64,000 nt of DNA from Pirellulales bacterium (lineage in GTDB: Bacteria; Planctomycetota; Planctomycetia; Pirellulales; Lacipirellulaceae): positions 62,001 through 126,000 of the forward strand of contig JANQOF010000055.1 of NCBI GenBank assembly GCA_028279215.1, read 5' to 3'. Of this stretch, positions 35,996-45,670 are shown in pieces. The first letter of the stretch is position 1. Every line of letters begins with the position of its first letter. The position numbers were made by a program, and so were the translations under genes. The notes below the pieces were generated by a model. That model was not told where the DNA came from and ran no database searches. It saw only the letters and a list, made by a program, of their open reading frames with translations.

Positions 35996-37543
35996 CTACT
36001 CCTCGCTATCTGACCGGCGCCTCCACCAGAGTGCAGCGGCTACGTAGATCGCTAATGCGATCGACATCGGTTCGGGCACCTGGGCAGTAAGGCTCGCAGG
36101 CATCGAACCGTCATCGCTGTGATTCGCCTTCCAAAGCTCATAGTCCCACTTGTCGACCACCTCGTCGCTGTTGCCGTCGGCGGCGAGTCCGCTGCCCGTT
36201 TGTCCAACGTTGTCGCGCCACACGGTGTAGTCGGCAAGGTTGACGATGCCATCGTCGTTGTAGTCGCCAGCGAGAATCGGCGTCGCGCTAAACTCGAACG
36301 TGACTTGAGCTGGCGCGAAGTTTGGATTCGGCTCGCCGGTCAAATCGTCGCCGATGTAGACGTTGTACGTCGCGAAGTAGGTGCTTTGGGTTGGGGAACC
36401 TACCGCGTATAGGTTATGCGTCATCTCGCCGCTCCATCGCCACCGTGTCGAACTTCCGTTGGTGCTGAATATCGCTTGTCCTTCTGGCGACGCTGGTGGC
36501 CGCTGATAGGTTTTCAGTCCGGGTGACGCATCGAGCTGTTCGATCCAAATCCAAGAGCCAACGGGCGGAAGGGCGTCGATGTCGCCGCGATTCCAGCCGT
36601 ATTGGAAGTTGTAAGCGTGCTGGTTGATCATGCCCCAGGTGCCGTCGAGGTCGAACTGATCAGCTGGATTTAGCGGAGTAAGTTTTGGCGTGGCAACGGT
36701 GTCGTCCACCACGACGCTCAACTCGCCGCCAAGAAACGAGATATCGGCGTGCTTCATGGCTGCCTCGCCTTGGGTAATCTGTCCGCCGCCCATCATTGGT
36801 TCGACGAAGGCTGCCGTGGCGCTCGCGCAAGTACATAGCCCAATCATTGCAAGAGCCCCGATGGTTGCTCGACGCCGACAAAAGAAACAACCGATGGCTG
36901 CCATCAACAACATCGCGCCAGTAGTGGGCTCGGGCACTGGTGTTTGAAATCGCAGCGTGGTGCTGGCCGATTCGTATCCGTCAAGTCGTTCGCCAGTAGT
37001 CAAGTCGCCCATGTAGATTTCGAAGGTCATGCTGTACTCGCCTGGCTGGTCGACGACGAACAAGTCATGTTGCATCAAGAGATCCCACTTCCAGATGTCA
37101 CCATCGTTGGCGTAGAGCGGCTGCATCGACCAGTTCGGAAGCGCCGGGCCCATACCTCCTTCGTACACCGCCAGCGTCGCGCCGTCGGGCATTGTTGCGC
37201 TGCTGCGCTTGATCCACACATCGGCTCCTGCGGGCGGTAACCATAGCCCCGTGGGAAGCCAACCATGTTGGCTGTTGAAGTACCGGTCCTCGAGCACGTC
37301 GAATTTCGAGTCGAAGCTCATTCCAAAGCCCGACGTCATCGTGACGGGAGAAGCGGGAGGATCGTCAACACGCACGCTAAGCTGCTGCGATTCGGAATCG
37401 TAGCCCACCATGACATGCTTCATTCCATTGTTGGCTGGGTTGCCGTCGCCGTTGGTCATCGGCGGAAGGGGCGGAAGCTGCCCAAAGGCGGTCGCACCAA
37501 ACAGAGATACTAGAGCGATAGCGCTTCGATGTAATAGGTTCAT
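35996..37543 (-). CDS. Fused double PEP-CTERM protein with internal sorting signal
   Basis: A 515-residue protein starting at 37543 (AGGA 6 nt upstream), with a signal peptide ([20 protein letters not shown]). The first half ends with a full PEP-CTERM ([20 protein letters not shown] then RRR) at about residues 201-223. Directly behind, without a stop, comes a second signal-peptide-like segment ([20 protein letters not shown]) and a second copy of the same beta domain: [20 protein letters not shown] matches [20 protein letters not shown], and MKHVMVGYD matches MKHADISFL. The second half adds a dockerin-like doublet ([19 protein letters not shown]) and a second PEP-CTERM ([19 protein letters not shown] then RRR). 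It looks like two tandem paralogous genes joined in frame by loss of a stop codon, or by a sequencing error. Confidence 0.82.
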   Translation of the reverse strand: MNLLHRSAIALVSLFGATAFGQLPPLPPMTNGDGNPANNGMKHVMVGYDSESQQLSVRVDDPPASPVTMTSGFGMSFDSKFDVLEDRYFNSQHGWLPTGLWLPPAGADVWIKRSSATMPDGATLAVYEGGMGPALPNWSMQPLYANDGDIWKWDLLMQHDLFVVDQPGEYSMTFEIYMGDLTTGERLDGYESASTTLRFQTPVPEPTTGAMLLMAAIGCFFCRRRATIGALAMIGLCTCASATAAFVEPMMGGGQITQGEAAMKHADISFLGGELSVVVDDTVATPKLTPLNPADQFDLDGTWGMINQHAYNFQYGWNRGDIDALPPVGSWIWIEQLDASPGLKTYQRPPASPEGQAIFSTNGSSTRWRWSGEMTHNLYAVGSPTQSTYFATYNVYIGDDLTGEPNPNFAPAQVTFEFSATPILAGDYNDDGIVNLADYTVWRDNVGQTGSGLAADGNSDEVVDKWDYELWKANHSDDGSMPASLTAQVPEPMSIALAIYVAAALWWRRRSDSEE

Positions 37544-37614
37544 TTTGGGTCCTGAAAATTTGATTGTGTAATGTTCGCTGAAGATTGCTTGGACATCAGG
37601 GCACTGGCAGGCGA

Positions 37615-38310
37615 CTAGGGCTCTGCCGCCATACCGGGGTCCCACTGATCGACGCGTTGCAAGTCGTCGTACGTTTCGTCAAACGGATGAGCCGAGACAT
37701 GCCCGTCCACCCACAAGTAGTTACTCACTTCCTGATGCCGACGGTGCGCAACTTCAGGCGCGCCGCCGACCTTCCAAAAGTGGGCCATGATGTGGTCCGT
37801 TGTAGAACCCGATAGCAACTCGCCAACCAACACGGTGCGACTGGTGGCCGGGATGCTCCGTAGTCGCTGGTAGGTAGGCCCCTTCGCGATTCCAAGTACG
37901 TCGCCGGTCTCGGCGGCCGAAAGTTCGAACCACACGTTCTTGCCGTAGCTCCACAATCGCAGGTTGTCGCGATTGTCTGCTGGACAGCGGTACACGCCCG
38001 CCATCAAACTCTCGGGCAACGGCCCGAAGGTTGGTTCGATCGTGGGATCCAAGTAGGTCGCAAGCTGCTGTCCCCACCCGGGCTCACGATGGGCGAACGC
38101 CGAGTGCGAGCTGCGGGGAAAACGGCCCTCATTCACGTCGAGATACAAGTGAAACGCCAGCCCGATTTGCTTGAGGTTGTTAACGCACTTGGCGGTCCGA
38201 GCAGCACTCCGCGCCGCCTGCACGGCGGGGAGCAGCAGGCCCACGAGTACACCAATAATTGCAATCACTACAAGCAGCTCGACCAGCGTGAAACCGCGCC
38301 GGGAGTTCAT
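37615..38310 (-). CDS. DUF1559 family prepilin-like protein
   Basis: A 231-residue protein with a type IV prepilin leader: [20 protein letters not shown], cleavage after the Gly before Phe, with Glu at +5. The DUF1559 pattern follows: [32 protein letters not shown], and near the C-terminus [20 protein letters not shown]. This family is greatly expanded in planctomycetes and probably forms pseudopilin-like surface filaments. GAGG lies 8 nt before the ATG at 38310, deciding the start over 38391. It sits between two secreted-protein genes on the same strand. Confidence 0.92.
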   Translation of the reverse strand: MNSRRGFTLVELLVVIAIIGVLVGLLLPAVQAARSAARTAKCVNNLKQIGLAFHLYLDVNEGRFPRSSHSAFAHREPGWGQQLATYLDPTIEPTFGPLPESLMAGVYRCPADNRDNLRLWSYGKNVWFELSAAETGDVLGIAKGPTYQRLRSIPATSRTVLVGELLSGSTTDHIMAHFWKVGGAPEVAHRRHQEVSNYLWVDGHVSAHPFDETYDDLQRVDQWDPGMAAEP

Positions 38311-38439
38311 AACCACCACCTCGCCCCCACGTATCGCGCACCAAGAGTCTTGGCTTTGCGACGCGCGCAAGGCGCAAATAGAGCGATTCAAAGATGGGCG
38401 TGTGCACCATCGGAGGGAACACGCCCGCGAGTTGCTACC

Positions 38440-39054
38440 TCACGCCAGACTTTCTGGTGGCGGCGTGGGCGGTGGAATCGTAGCGGACGGCTCGAGCGCG
38501 AACCGCGTTTGCGTGACAGCTTCGCCGGGCAAGAGAGTCACTTCCTGCTCACCAAAATTGTCGATCACCACTGTGACCGACATCCAGAACTTCAGCACGC
38601 CCTGGCAAGCAACCGTTCGCCAAACTGGAGATTGATCGACAGGATCGTTCGCCTGCTGGTCTGGCTGATCGTCGCGCTGTTTGCGGCTGCAGCAACAACA
38701 CGACTTGGGCGCATCGGCATCACGTTGGATACACGTCTGGGTCAAGCGCCTGGCAGATTCCATCCACAGCGACACATCGTGGCCTCGCTGAAGCGCCAGG
38801 CGCAAGATCGCTTCGGGTGGGCGTACCCCTTCGCGTTTCGCCCAAGCCAGCCGCTCGTCCATGCTATGGCAGCAGCAGGCGTTCCAGCAAACTTTGGCTG
38901 AAGCGCAACCGCACGGGCAATTTTCACACGGGAATCGCTCGCCCGGCGGGCTCGACAGTTTGGGAACCGCAAGCGGTACGCCGGTCGCGGCAACTGCGAA
39001 CGCGACCAATAGCGCAGCAGCAATACGGCGACGGCGTGCGAGTAACGAAATCAT
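38440..39054 (-). CDS. Cysteine-rich exported or membrane protein of unknown function
   Basis: A 204-residue protein starting at 39054 with a basic N-terminus and one hydrophobic segment (RRRRIAAALLVAFAVAATGVP), a signal peptide or anchor. It then has a dense cysteine block PCENCPCGCASAKVCWNACC with CHSMDERLAWAKREG after it, and a second cluster SCCCCSRK near residue 135. The C-terminus is proline-rich (IPPPTPPPES). The CXXCXCXC and CCC spacing suggests metal binding. No named family is recognised with certainty. It lies between DUF1559 and PEP-CTERM genes, on the same strand. Confidence 0.7.
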   Translation of the reverse strand: MISLLARRRRIAAALLVAFAVAATGVPLAVPKLSSPPGERFPCENCPCGCASAKVCWNACCCHSMDERLAWAKREGVRPPEAILRLALQRGHDVSLWMESARRLTQTCIQRDADAPKSCCCCSRKQRDDQPDQQANDPVDQSPVWRTVACQGVLKFWMSVTVVIDNFGEQEVTLLPGEAVTQTRFALEPSATIPPPTPPPESLA

Positions 39055-39115
39055 GGGCGATAGTACGAACTTCGATTTCACCCATTCTCGCCGCTGGGCG
39101 CAACTCCGACCAGCC

Positions 39116-40882
39116 CTAGCAGCCGCGGCAGATTGTCGCACCGCGGCGCAAGCCGCGAGTGGAACGCAATCGGACGAAACCACAAGCAACCAACGCCAGT
39201 CCCAATGCGCTCGGTTCGGGCACCGGCGCTACGATGCTGGCCGACGCCACGCCGACCTCGCCGAAGTTTGCCTTCCAGATGTCGTACTGTTCGGTGCCGA
39301 TTGCTGCGCCAGTCGGATCGTTGGGCAACGTTCCCGCTGGCGCACCAACGTTGTCGCGCCATACGGTGTAGTCGGCGAGGTTCACGATGCCGTCGTCGTT
39401 GTAGTCGCCGGGGGGATCGGGCAGCGTCCAAACGGCCACGCCGTTACTTCCGTCGTCTAGCGTATAGGCAAACGCGACTTGGCCGAGGTTGTTCAAGCCC
39501 GAGAGGCTTGCGTCGGCAAACTGTAGAGATTGCGCCAACAGAGTACCCGTGAAGCCGAGTAGCGATAATTCGTCGCCATCGAACATGGCGCCGGTTTCGA
39601 TGATGGTGGTAAGTCCCGTGCCTACGGAGTAGTAGTACAAGCCCTGCCCGGTGGCCGAGCCGTTGGGTGTATTGGACAGTTCGGCCAGAAACACCATCTC
39701 ACCGTTGTCGTTGAATGTGGCGGTGTCTGGAATGAAACTTTGAAAATAGCGATCGCCATTGGGCACTTCGGTATCTTCGAAAGCAACCAAAGTAGGCCCA
39801 TTCGAGTCGGTGACATAAATCCCCGAGTCTCTATCGACGCCGCCAACGAATTCGGTCGTAAACGCTACCGTGTCGTCGTCGCTAATACCGAACACCTGCA
39901 TGTCGACGGTAGCCGAGCCTCCGCTTGGTAGAAGGCCAGGCGCGATCAGGTCGAGCCCCGAATTGCCGGCCAGGAACAGGCCTTCCCGCAGCACGCTTGG
40001 CTGGGAATACTCCGCCACAAAGGCCACATTCCGCGAATTGCCTATGAACGCGTTCGAACCAAGCAGGCTCTCGACGGTGGTATTGCCATCGTTCGTCATG
40101 TCGCCGTTACGCACGAGTTCTTGTAGATTCGAACCGACCACGCGCAGTACCGACTCCACGTCTCCACCATCGTCTACGGCCGCAAACGACGCGACGTCGC
40201 CAAAACGATTTAGCGTTGCCCCGAATCCCACGTTCTGAAACGTACCTCCGCGTGGCGCGGCACCCAGGAACAAAGCCAGAGTTGTGGTAGGGCCACCCTG
40301 CAATTGGCGATAGAGCCCAGCCTCTTCATTTGCACCGGTGTAGAATCCGGTGTAAATCAAATCGCCTTCGTAGTTGTAGCCGGTTGCTGTTAGCACATCT
40401 AGCGAGTTGTTGCCGCTGGGACTGGCGCTGCCTTCGGGTACATGAGGTCCTATGAAAATGCCATTGCCGCGAAAGCCCTGGAAGAAGAACCCCGGCGGCT
40501 GCGGGCGCTCAAGCGCTGCCACACCCGCCACGTATCCATCGTCGTCCAAATAGGCGACAAGCGGCTCAAAACCCACGACGTCGCGACCCGTAAAGGACTC
40601 TCCTTTGCGAAGAATCGTCTCGAGACCAGACTGGTCGTTGCGATAGAAAGCCTGATTGTCCAACAAACCGTTGTCGGTACCAGTAAGCTGGCTCAAGAAC
40701 GACACCTGTTGTTCGTTATTGATAGCCGGAGTCGCAAACAGATCGAACTGACCGTTGCCATCAGGCGAGTTGTCGCCGGTGCGTGCAATGATGTCGAAGT
40801 CGGCGCTTGCAGGATTCGCGGCAAGCAACACCACCACAACGAGCCACACGAATCGGCGCACACGCATGTCTAGAGCATTCAT
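39116..40882 (-). CDS. NxxGxxAF-repeat, dockerin-like, PEP-CTERM surface protein
   Basis: A 588-residue exported protein with a signal peptide (FVWLVVVVLLAANPASA-D). The body has repeated segments of the NxxGxxAF/xF type (NNEQQVSFLSQL, NRFGDVASFAAV, NSRNVAFVAEY, NDNGEMVFLAEL, NNLGQVAFAYTL), probably a beta-propeller. A dockerin-like doublet follows ([19 protein letters not shown], then GTEQYDIWKANFG), and the end is VPEPSALGLALVACGFV with an unusually long basic tail (RLRSTRGLRRGATICRGC) containing a terminal Cys. Exosortase-mediated surface anchoring is likely. No enzyme motif is visible. It is the first gene of a minus-strand group down to 35996. Confidence 0.85.
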   Translation of the reverse strand: MNALDMRVRRFVWLVVVVLLAANPASADFDIIARTGDNSPDGNGQFDLFATPAINNEQQVSFLSQLTGTDNGLLDNQAFYRNDQSGLETILRKGESFTGRDVVGFEPLVAYLDDDGYVAGVAALERPQPPGFFFQGFRGNGIFIGPHVPEGSASPSGNNSLDVLTATGYNYEGDLIYTGFYTGANEEAGLYRQLQGGPTTTLALFLGAAPRGGTFQNVGFGATLNRFGDVASFAAVDDGGDVESVLRVVGSNLQELVRNGDMTNDGNTTVESLLGSNAFIGNSRNVAFVAEYSQPSVLREGLFLAGNSGLDLIAPGLLPSGGSATVDMQVFGISDDDTVAFTTEFVGGVDRDSGIYVTDSNGPTLVAFEDTEVPNGDRYFQSFIPDTATFNDNGEMVFLAELSNTPNGSATGQGLYYYSVGTGLTTIIETGAMFDGDELSLLGFTGTLLAQSLQFADASLSGLNNLGQVAFAYTLDDGSNGVAVWTLPDPPGDYNDDGIVNLADYTVWRDNVGAPAGTLPNDPTGAAIGTEQYDIWKANFGEVGVASASIVAPVPEPSALGLALVACGFVRLRSTRGLRRGATICRGC

Positions 40883-41110
40883 GAGAGATGCCGCCCTTTC
40901 GATCGATCAAGTGTTCCCCAGCGTCGCGGCCCGCTGGTCGATGATAACGCGCCAGGGTCCAGGTTGCCAGAAATCGGGGCAAGGCGAGAGACTCCGTGAG
41001 CTGGCAAAGCTTGCGATTGGTTGGAGTTATGGCGACAATCTGTTCGCAAGCCTGGTTGGTCAGATAGGCTTTTTTCAGTCCGATCTGGTACGAATACCGC
41101 AAGTAAGAGA

Positions 41111-41923
41111 ATGATCGCAACATTCGGCAATCGCTCGTTCTGCGCTCTGCTGGCTGGCGTTTGCGCAGCCAGCCACAGCTTGGCTGCGCCCGCGCGGGTG
41201 CTCTTTGTGATTGGCGAGTATGAATACAACACCCGTGAGACTCTGCCCAAGTTTGCTGAGCAGGAACTCTTGCCGCTGGGCTATTGCTGCCACTTTGTTC
41301 ATGCCGCAAGCGACGATCGGACGAGCCCCACACGACATGACTTTCCCGGTTTGATGGCGGCACTCGACGAGGCAGACTTGCTGGTGTTGAGCGTACGGCG
41401 ACGGTTCTTGAAGCCCAAAGAGCTACAGCATCTGCAAGCCTGGATCCGATCAGGAAAACCGGTGGTCGCGATCCGCACCGCCTCGCATGCCTTCGACGCC
41501 GGCAATCCAGAAGACGTCCCACGCGACCGCGCCGCTTGGCAAGACTTCGATCAAGAGGTGCTCGGGGCCAAGTACGAGGGACACTACAGCAGCAAGCACC
41601 GTGAGGATCAGCCTGCGACCTTCCTATGGGTCGACGAACGAGCGCGGGCCAAGCGATTGCTAGAGGGAGTTGCCTGGGAGGGAGAGCGGCCCATCACCTC
41701 GCATCTCTACAAGACGCGGAGTCTATCCGATTCGGCCACGGTGCTGCTTCGCGGCAAGGCCCAAGGGCAAGAGTCGATCGAACCGGTCGCTTGGACCTAT
41801 TCGCGCGAGCCCGGCCGAACGTTCTACACATCGCTCGGCTCGGTCGAAGACCTACAAGACCCAGCCATTCGCCGGCTGCTGGTGAATGCGATTGAGTGGT
41901 CGCTCGGTGATCGGGAGCAATGA
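41111..41923 (+). CDS. ThuA-like (trehalose utilisation/glutamine amidotransferase-fold) protein
   Basis: A 270-residue protein with a signal peptide (NRSFCALLAGVCAASHSLAA). The ThuA-like flavodoxin/amidotransferase-type fold is indicated by VLFVIGEYEYNTRETLPKFA, LDEADLLVLSVRRRFL, LQAWIRSGKPVVAIRTASHAF, an internal GHYSSKH, and the terminal PGRTFYTSLGSVEDLQDPAI with RRLLVNAIEWSL. Planctomycetes have many exported ThuA-like proteins, thought to act in sugar metabolism, but the catalytic role is unclear. The ATG at 41111 is preferred over one at 41021 because it starts the signal peptide. Confidence 0.87.
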   Translation: MIATFGNRSFCALLAGVCAASHSLAAPARVLFVIGEYEYNTRETLPKFAEQELLPLGYCCHFVHAASDDRTSPTRHDFPGLMAALDEADLLVLSVRRRFLKPKELQHLQAWIRSGKPVVAIRTASHAFDAGNPEDVPRDRAAWQDFDQEVLGAKYEGHYSSKHREDQPATFLWVDERARAKRLLEGVAWEGERPITSHLYKTRSLSDSATVLLRGKAQGQESIEPVAWTYSREPGRTFYTSLGSVEDLQDPAIRRLLVNAIEWSLGDREQ

Positions 41924-42060
41924 GCTTGGGTCGCTGAACTGCGATGCCACCCGGGCCGTGATGACTCCCGGACGTACAATCCCCAAATCCCTATGTCACT
42001 AAGACCCACGTTTCGCTGACGAATCCTGCCGCATGTCCTGGTTGATCGGATGAGAAAACA

Positions 42061-42435
42061 ATGTCCCATCGCCTCGAACCTAAAGACGATGTTTCGTACC
42101 TTACACCGGACGAGATCGTATCACGGCTTCAAGATGAGTTCGCGTGTTGCACAGCCGACCGTGATGAGGGGAAGGATGTGGTTGGCGACACCATAGCCAA
42201 ATTGATCGAGCTAAACGCTCCCCAGGAGATCATTGACCAACAGGTAGCCGCACAATCTGGTGCAATTACCGTATTGATTGCGGATGACGACACAACCGAA
42301 GACTACCTGCAATTCACCGTCAAACCCAATGAAGGCATTCTGGTTGGGTACTTCTCGGGCCAACATGAGGATGCGACTCGACCGCTTCTCGATCGCTGCG
42401 CATGCGTCCTTGACTACCGAATCGAACTTCTCTGA
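42061..42435 (+). CDS. Small hypothetical protein
   Basis: A 124-residue acidic soluble protein (MSHRLEPKDDVSYLTPDEIV) with a predicted helical first half (ELNAPQEIIDQQVAAQSGA) and beta-strand second half (TVLIADDDTTEDYLQFTV). No signal peptide, membrane segment or family motif is recognised. Coding is supported by an open frame with an ATG and by amino-acid composition typical of a folded protein. No clear ribosome binding site is seen. It converges with hisF across a 310-bp gap. Confidence 0.6.
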   Translation: MSHRLEPKDDVSYLTPDEIVSRLQDEFACCTADRDEGKDVVGDTIAKLIELNAPQEIIDQQVAAQSGAITVLIADDDTTEDYLQFTVKPNEGILVGYFSGQHEDATRPLLDRCACVLDYRIELL

Positions 42436-42745
42436 TTCGCCCTTCGCCAATCCCATTTCGCCGTCGCGTGGCCACAAATCGTTATAGAATCCCCTGCTCA
42501 GTCTGATCTAATACGACTGCCGCAAGTATTGTCGGCGTCGCTGTTTGGCAATTTGGGAATCGCGGGTTGATGCTGCCTTCGAGGCCGAGGGTTTTTTCAC
42601 ACCTGTGAAAGAACGATGTCGCATTTGCGACGAATTGGTGCGTTGCAAGTCGCGTAGCTGACTGGCCTTAGGAAACGTGCCGGCGACGTAAGGTTTTTGC
42701 ACACCGAATCGTGTTAGGCGATTTATGGAAACAACAAAAAGTTGG
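42436..42745. other. Convergent intergenic region with a short palindrome
   Basis: 310 bp between the 3' ends of two converging genes. A perfect inverted repeat TTTCACA-CC-TGTGAAA lies at 42595-42610. It has no T-run behind it on either strand, so it is not a usual terminator. A 64-codon minus-strand frame with a GTG start (42508-42702) crosses it but has no ribosome binding site. Nothing else is recognised. Confidence 0.45.
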
Positions 42746-43519
42746 TCACACCAACATGCGGACGGGGATGCCGCGGTCGGCCATGACGCGTTTGGTTTCT
42801 TCGATGGAGTACTCGCCGAAATGGAAGATGCTGGCGGCGAGTGCCGCGTCGGCTTTGCCTTCGAGGATTGCGTCGGCCAGGTGCTCGGGCTTGCCCGCTC
42901 CGCCGCTGGCGACGACGGGGATCGAGACGGCCTCGCTCACCGCGCGGGTGATTTCCAGGTCGTACCCGTCTTTGGTGCCGTCGCAGTCCATGCTGGTGAG
43001 AACGATTTCGCCGGCTCCGAGCTGTTCGACGCGCTGGGCCCACTGCACCGCTTCGAGCCCGGTGGGAATGCGGCCGCCGTTGATGTGGACTTCCCACACT
43101 TCGCGGCCGTCTTTGATCACTCGCTTGGGATCGATGTTCACCACGGTCGCGCAACTACCAAACCACCGAGCGATTTCGCTCACCAAGCCGGGCTCGCGCA
43201 CCGCGGCGGAATTGATGCTGACCTTCTCGGCGCCTGCGGTGATGAGGGCCTTGGCGTCGTCGAGTGTGCGGATGCCGCCGCCAACGGTGAACGGCATGAA
43301 CACACGCTCGGCGGTGCGGCGCACCATATCGAGCGTGATCGCGCGGGCTTCGTGGCTGGCGGTGATATCGAGGAACACCAACTCGTCGGCACCCTCGGCT
43401 TCGTAGCGCGCAGCGACTTCCACCGGATCGCCAGCGTCGCGGAGGTTGACGAAGTTGGTTCCCTTGACCACACGGCCTTGGTTGACATCGAGACACGGAA
43501 TCACACGGGCAGCAAGCAT
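42746..43519 (-). CDS. hisF: Imidazole glycerol phosphate synthase, cyclase subunit HisF
   Basis: A 257-residue (beta/alpha)8-barrel protein of the normal length. It makes imidazole glycerol phosphate and AICAR from PRFAR with ammonia delivered by HisH, in histidine biosynthesis. The catalytic aspartates are in [15 protein letters not shown] and [14 protein letters not shown] (Cys replaces the more common Arg before the second Asp-Gly). The phosphate-binding loops [11 protein letters not shown] and PVVASGGAG are intact. The start at 43519 ([12 protein letters not shown]) gives the family N-terminus; an ATG-like extension to 43609 is not supported. No other his gene is in the window. Confidence 0.95.
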   Translation of the reverse strand: MLAARVIPCLDVNQGRVVKGTNFVNLRDAGDPVEVAARYEAEGADELVFLDITASHEARAITLDMVRRTAERVFMPFTVGGGIRTLDDAKALITAGAEKVSINSAAVREPGLVSEIARWFGSCATVVNIDPKRVIKDGREVWEVHINGGRIPTGLEAVQWAQRVEQLGAGEIVLTSMDCDGTKDGYDLEITRAVSEAVSIPVVASGGAGKPEHLADAILEGKADAALAASIFHFGEYSIEETKRVMADRGIPVRMLV

Positions 43520-43729
43520 GACGATTAGGTTAAGCAGGCGGAATCGGTGGGTCAATGTGACGGCGATTGTTCGGAGCGGCGTCGAGTAGGTGGAAGAATC
43601 TGAGTTCAAAACTTAGCTAACGTATAGCAGTCTGAATCACGAAGCGACGCGAGACTTACATTCGCCGAGCTTACCTAATACACTGCTGATTCAGGCGAAA
43701 TTGAAGCACCTTGCAAATGGGTATAACTG

Positions 43730-45670
43730 ATGGCACTACAAGGATTTGAAGACCTGACGCTCTCCTTTACCGCGATGAGCGTCTTGGAGGCGGCCCAGCA
43801 AGCTGGGCGGCTGCACTTGGCTGGTAGTGTTGACGACTTGGTTGCACTGGCTACGCCCGACGCATCGCTCGGTTTAGGCGAAGTGGGGCCCGACGGGCGA
43901 TTCATGGTGGGCTACGACGTCGAGGGGCGCGGGTTCGTACCGGAAGTAAACGTATGCCAGACGAAAAACGGCGTGGCGGCCAACTACGTCGATGCGTACA
44001 TGCGTCGCCGCGACCCGGATTGCATGGTGGTCGGCGATCACACGCACACCGACAAGCCGACGTTCGAGAATCGATTCGGCAAGCCGTTTACCGACTTACG
44101 AACCGAGACCATTGAATGGCTGCGGACGCAACCCATCGCTGCATTCTTCTTCCGCACCGGCTTGCCCGATAATCCGCTCGACGCAGTGGCCATCGCCCCG
44201 GCCAATGCAGGGTTCTTCGCGTTGGGGTTGGCCATGCTGCAAGGCATTGTGCCACTCGACGAAATCCGAGCCGCCGGCGGCAAGTACCATCATGGTGCGG
44301 TGTTGTACGTGGCTCCCCCGTTCCGCCATACGCACTTCGACGGCAAGCAGGTGGTGGTGCACAATCGCCGATTCGAAGAGGAGGCGAATCTACACGAGTT
44401 GTTCTCGTATAACCTGTACCCGGGCCCCTCGGCGAAGAAAGGGGTTTACGGAATGCTCCTGACGTTGGGCGAGCGTGACGCCGAACCATGGACGACCGCT
44501 CACTGCTCGACCGTCGAGGTGACGACACCCTACGAGAACACCACGACAATCATGCACGAGGGAGCCTCTGGCGGCGGCAAGAGCGAGATGCTCGAGCAGA
44601 TGCACCGCGAAGCCGACGGTTCGTTGCGACTGGGCACGAACACGCTAAACGGCGACGTGCGAAAGCTCACGCTGGCCCGCGGCTGCGATCTCAATCCGGT
44701 TACCGACGACATGGCGCTGTGTCACTCCGATTTGAAGAGCGGCGAGGATACTGAGGGCAAGCTAACACTGACCGATGCGGAGTCGGCGTGGTTTATTCGT
44801 GTGAACCACATACAACACTACGGCGTCGATCCCCACTTGGAAAAGACCACCATCGAACCTCCCGGGCCGCTGTTGTTCCTGAACATCGACGCGCATCCGG
44901 GCGCAACGGCGCTAATTTGGGAACACACGATGGACGAGCCGGACAAACCATGCCCGAACCCGCGCGTGGTGATGCCGCGTAAGTACGTGCCCGGCATTGT
45001 TAATAAGCCGGTAACGGTCGACATTCGCAGTTTCGGCGTACGTTGCCCGCCGTGCACGGTCGACCATCCTACCTACGGGATTATCGGCTTGTTCCATGTG
45101 TTGTCGCCGTCGCTCGCCTGGCTATGGCGGCTGGTTGCGCCGCGTGGGCATGGCAACCCATCGATCGTCGACCAAGCCGGCATGCAGTCAGAAGGCGTGG
45201 GTTCGTTCTGGCCGTTCGCAACCGGGCGAAAGGTCGACCAGGCCAACATCTTGCTCGACCAAATCATGGAAACTGACAAGACGATGTTTGTGCTGATTCC
45301 CAATCAGCACATTGGCTGCTGGCAGGTGGGATTCGCCCCGCAATGGATAGCCCGCGAGTACCTCGCGCGGCGCGGCGCGGCGCCATTTCGCAAAGATACC
45401 CTCAAGCCTTCGCGTTGCCCGCTGCTCGGCATGAACAAGCACACGCTTCAGGTTGAAGGGCAAACAATTGGTTCGTGGTTCTTTGACGTATCGCATCAAC
45501 CAGAGGTTGGCGAGGAAGCGTACGACAAAGGAGCCAAGATGTTGACCGACTTCTTCCACGGCCAACTCAAGCAGTTCCTGCACGACGACCTGCGCCCGCT
45601 CGGCAAGGACATCATTCAAGCCTGCTTGGACGGGGCGAGCTTGGAGGATTACGAATCGTTCAAGGCGTGA
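43730..45670 (+). CDS. DUF4914-like protein with PEPCK/HPr-kinase-type P-loop
   Basis: A 646-residue soluble protein. The central P-loop EGASGGGKSEMLEQM (about residue 275-290) resembles the nucleotide loops of PEP carboxykinase and HPr kinase-like enzymes, and the overall length and motifs (GDHTHTDKPTFENRFGKP, YPGPSAKKGVYGMLL, FLNIDAHPGATALIWEH, VDIRSFGVRCPPCT) match the uncharacterised DUF4914 family as I know it. It is probably an ATP- or GTP-dependent kinase or carboxykinase-like enzyme, substrate unknown. Its stop is directly adjacent to the stop of the converging AlkD-like gene. The start ATG at 43730 has no strong ribosome binding site. Confidence 0.78.
   Translation: MALQGFEDLTLSFTAMSVLEAAQQAGRLHLAGSVDDLVALATPDASLGLGEVGPDGRFMVGYDVEGRGFVPEVNVCQTKNGVAANYVDAYMRRRDPDCMVVGDHTHTDKPTFENRFGKPFTDLRTETIEWLRTQPIAAFFFRTGLPDNPLDAVAIAPANAGFFALGLAMLQGIVPLDEIRAAGGKYHHGAVLYVAPPFRHTHFDGKQVVVHNRRFEEEANLHELFSYNLYPGPSAKKGVYGMLLTLGERDAEPWTTAHCSTVEVTTPYENTTTIMHEGASGGGKSEMLEQMHREADGSLRLGTNTLNGDVRKLTLARGCDLNPVTDDMALCHSDLKSGEDTEGKLTLTDAESAWFIRVNHIQHYGVDPHLEKTTIEPPGPLLFLNIDAHPGATALIWEHTMDEPDKPCPNPRVVMPRKYVPGIVNKPVTVDIRSFGVRCPPCTVDHPTYGIIGLFHVLSPSLAWLWRLVAPRGHGNPSIVDQAGMQSEGVGSFWPFATGRKVDQANILLDQIMETDKTMFVLIPNQHIGCWQVGFAPQWIAREYLARRGAAPFRKDTLKPSRCPLLGMNKHTLQVEGQTIGSWFFDVSHQPEVGEEAYDKGAKMLTDFFHGQLKQFLHDDLRPLGKDIIQACLDGASLEDYESFKA

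Noticed and set aside
42508..42702. Possible 64-residue basic protein on the minus strand after hisF
   Set aside because: It needs a GTG start without a ribosome binding site and has low-complexity Lys/Arg/Ser content. It may be real but cannot be supported.
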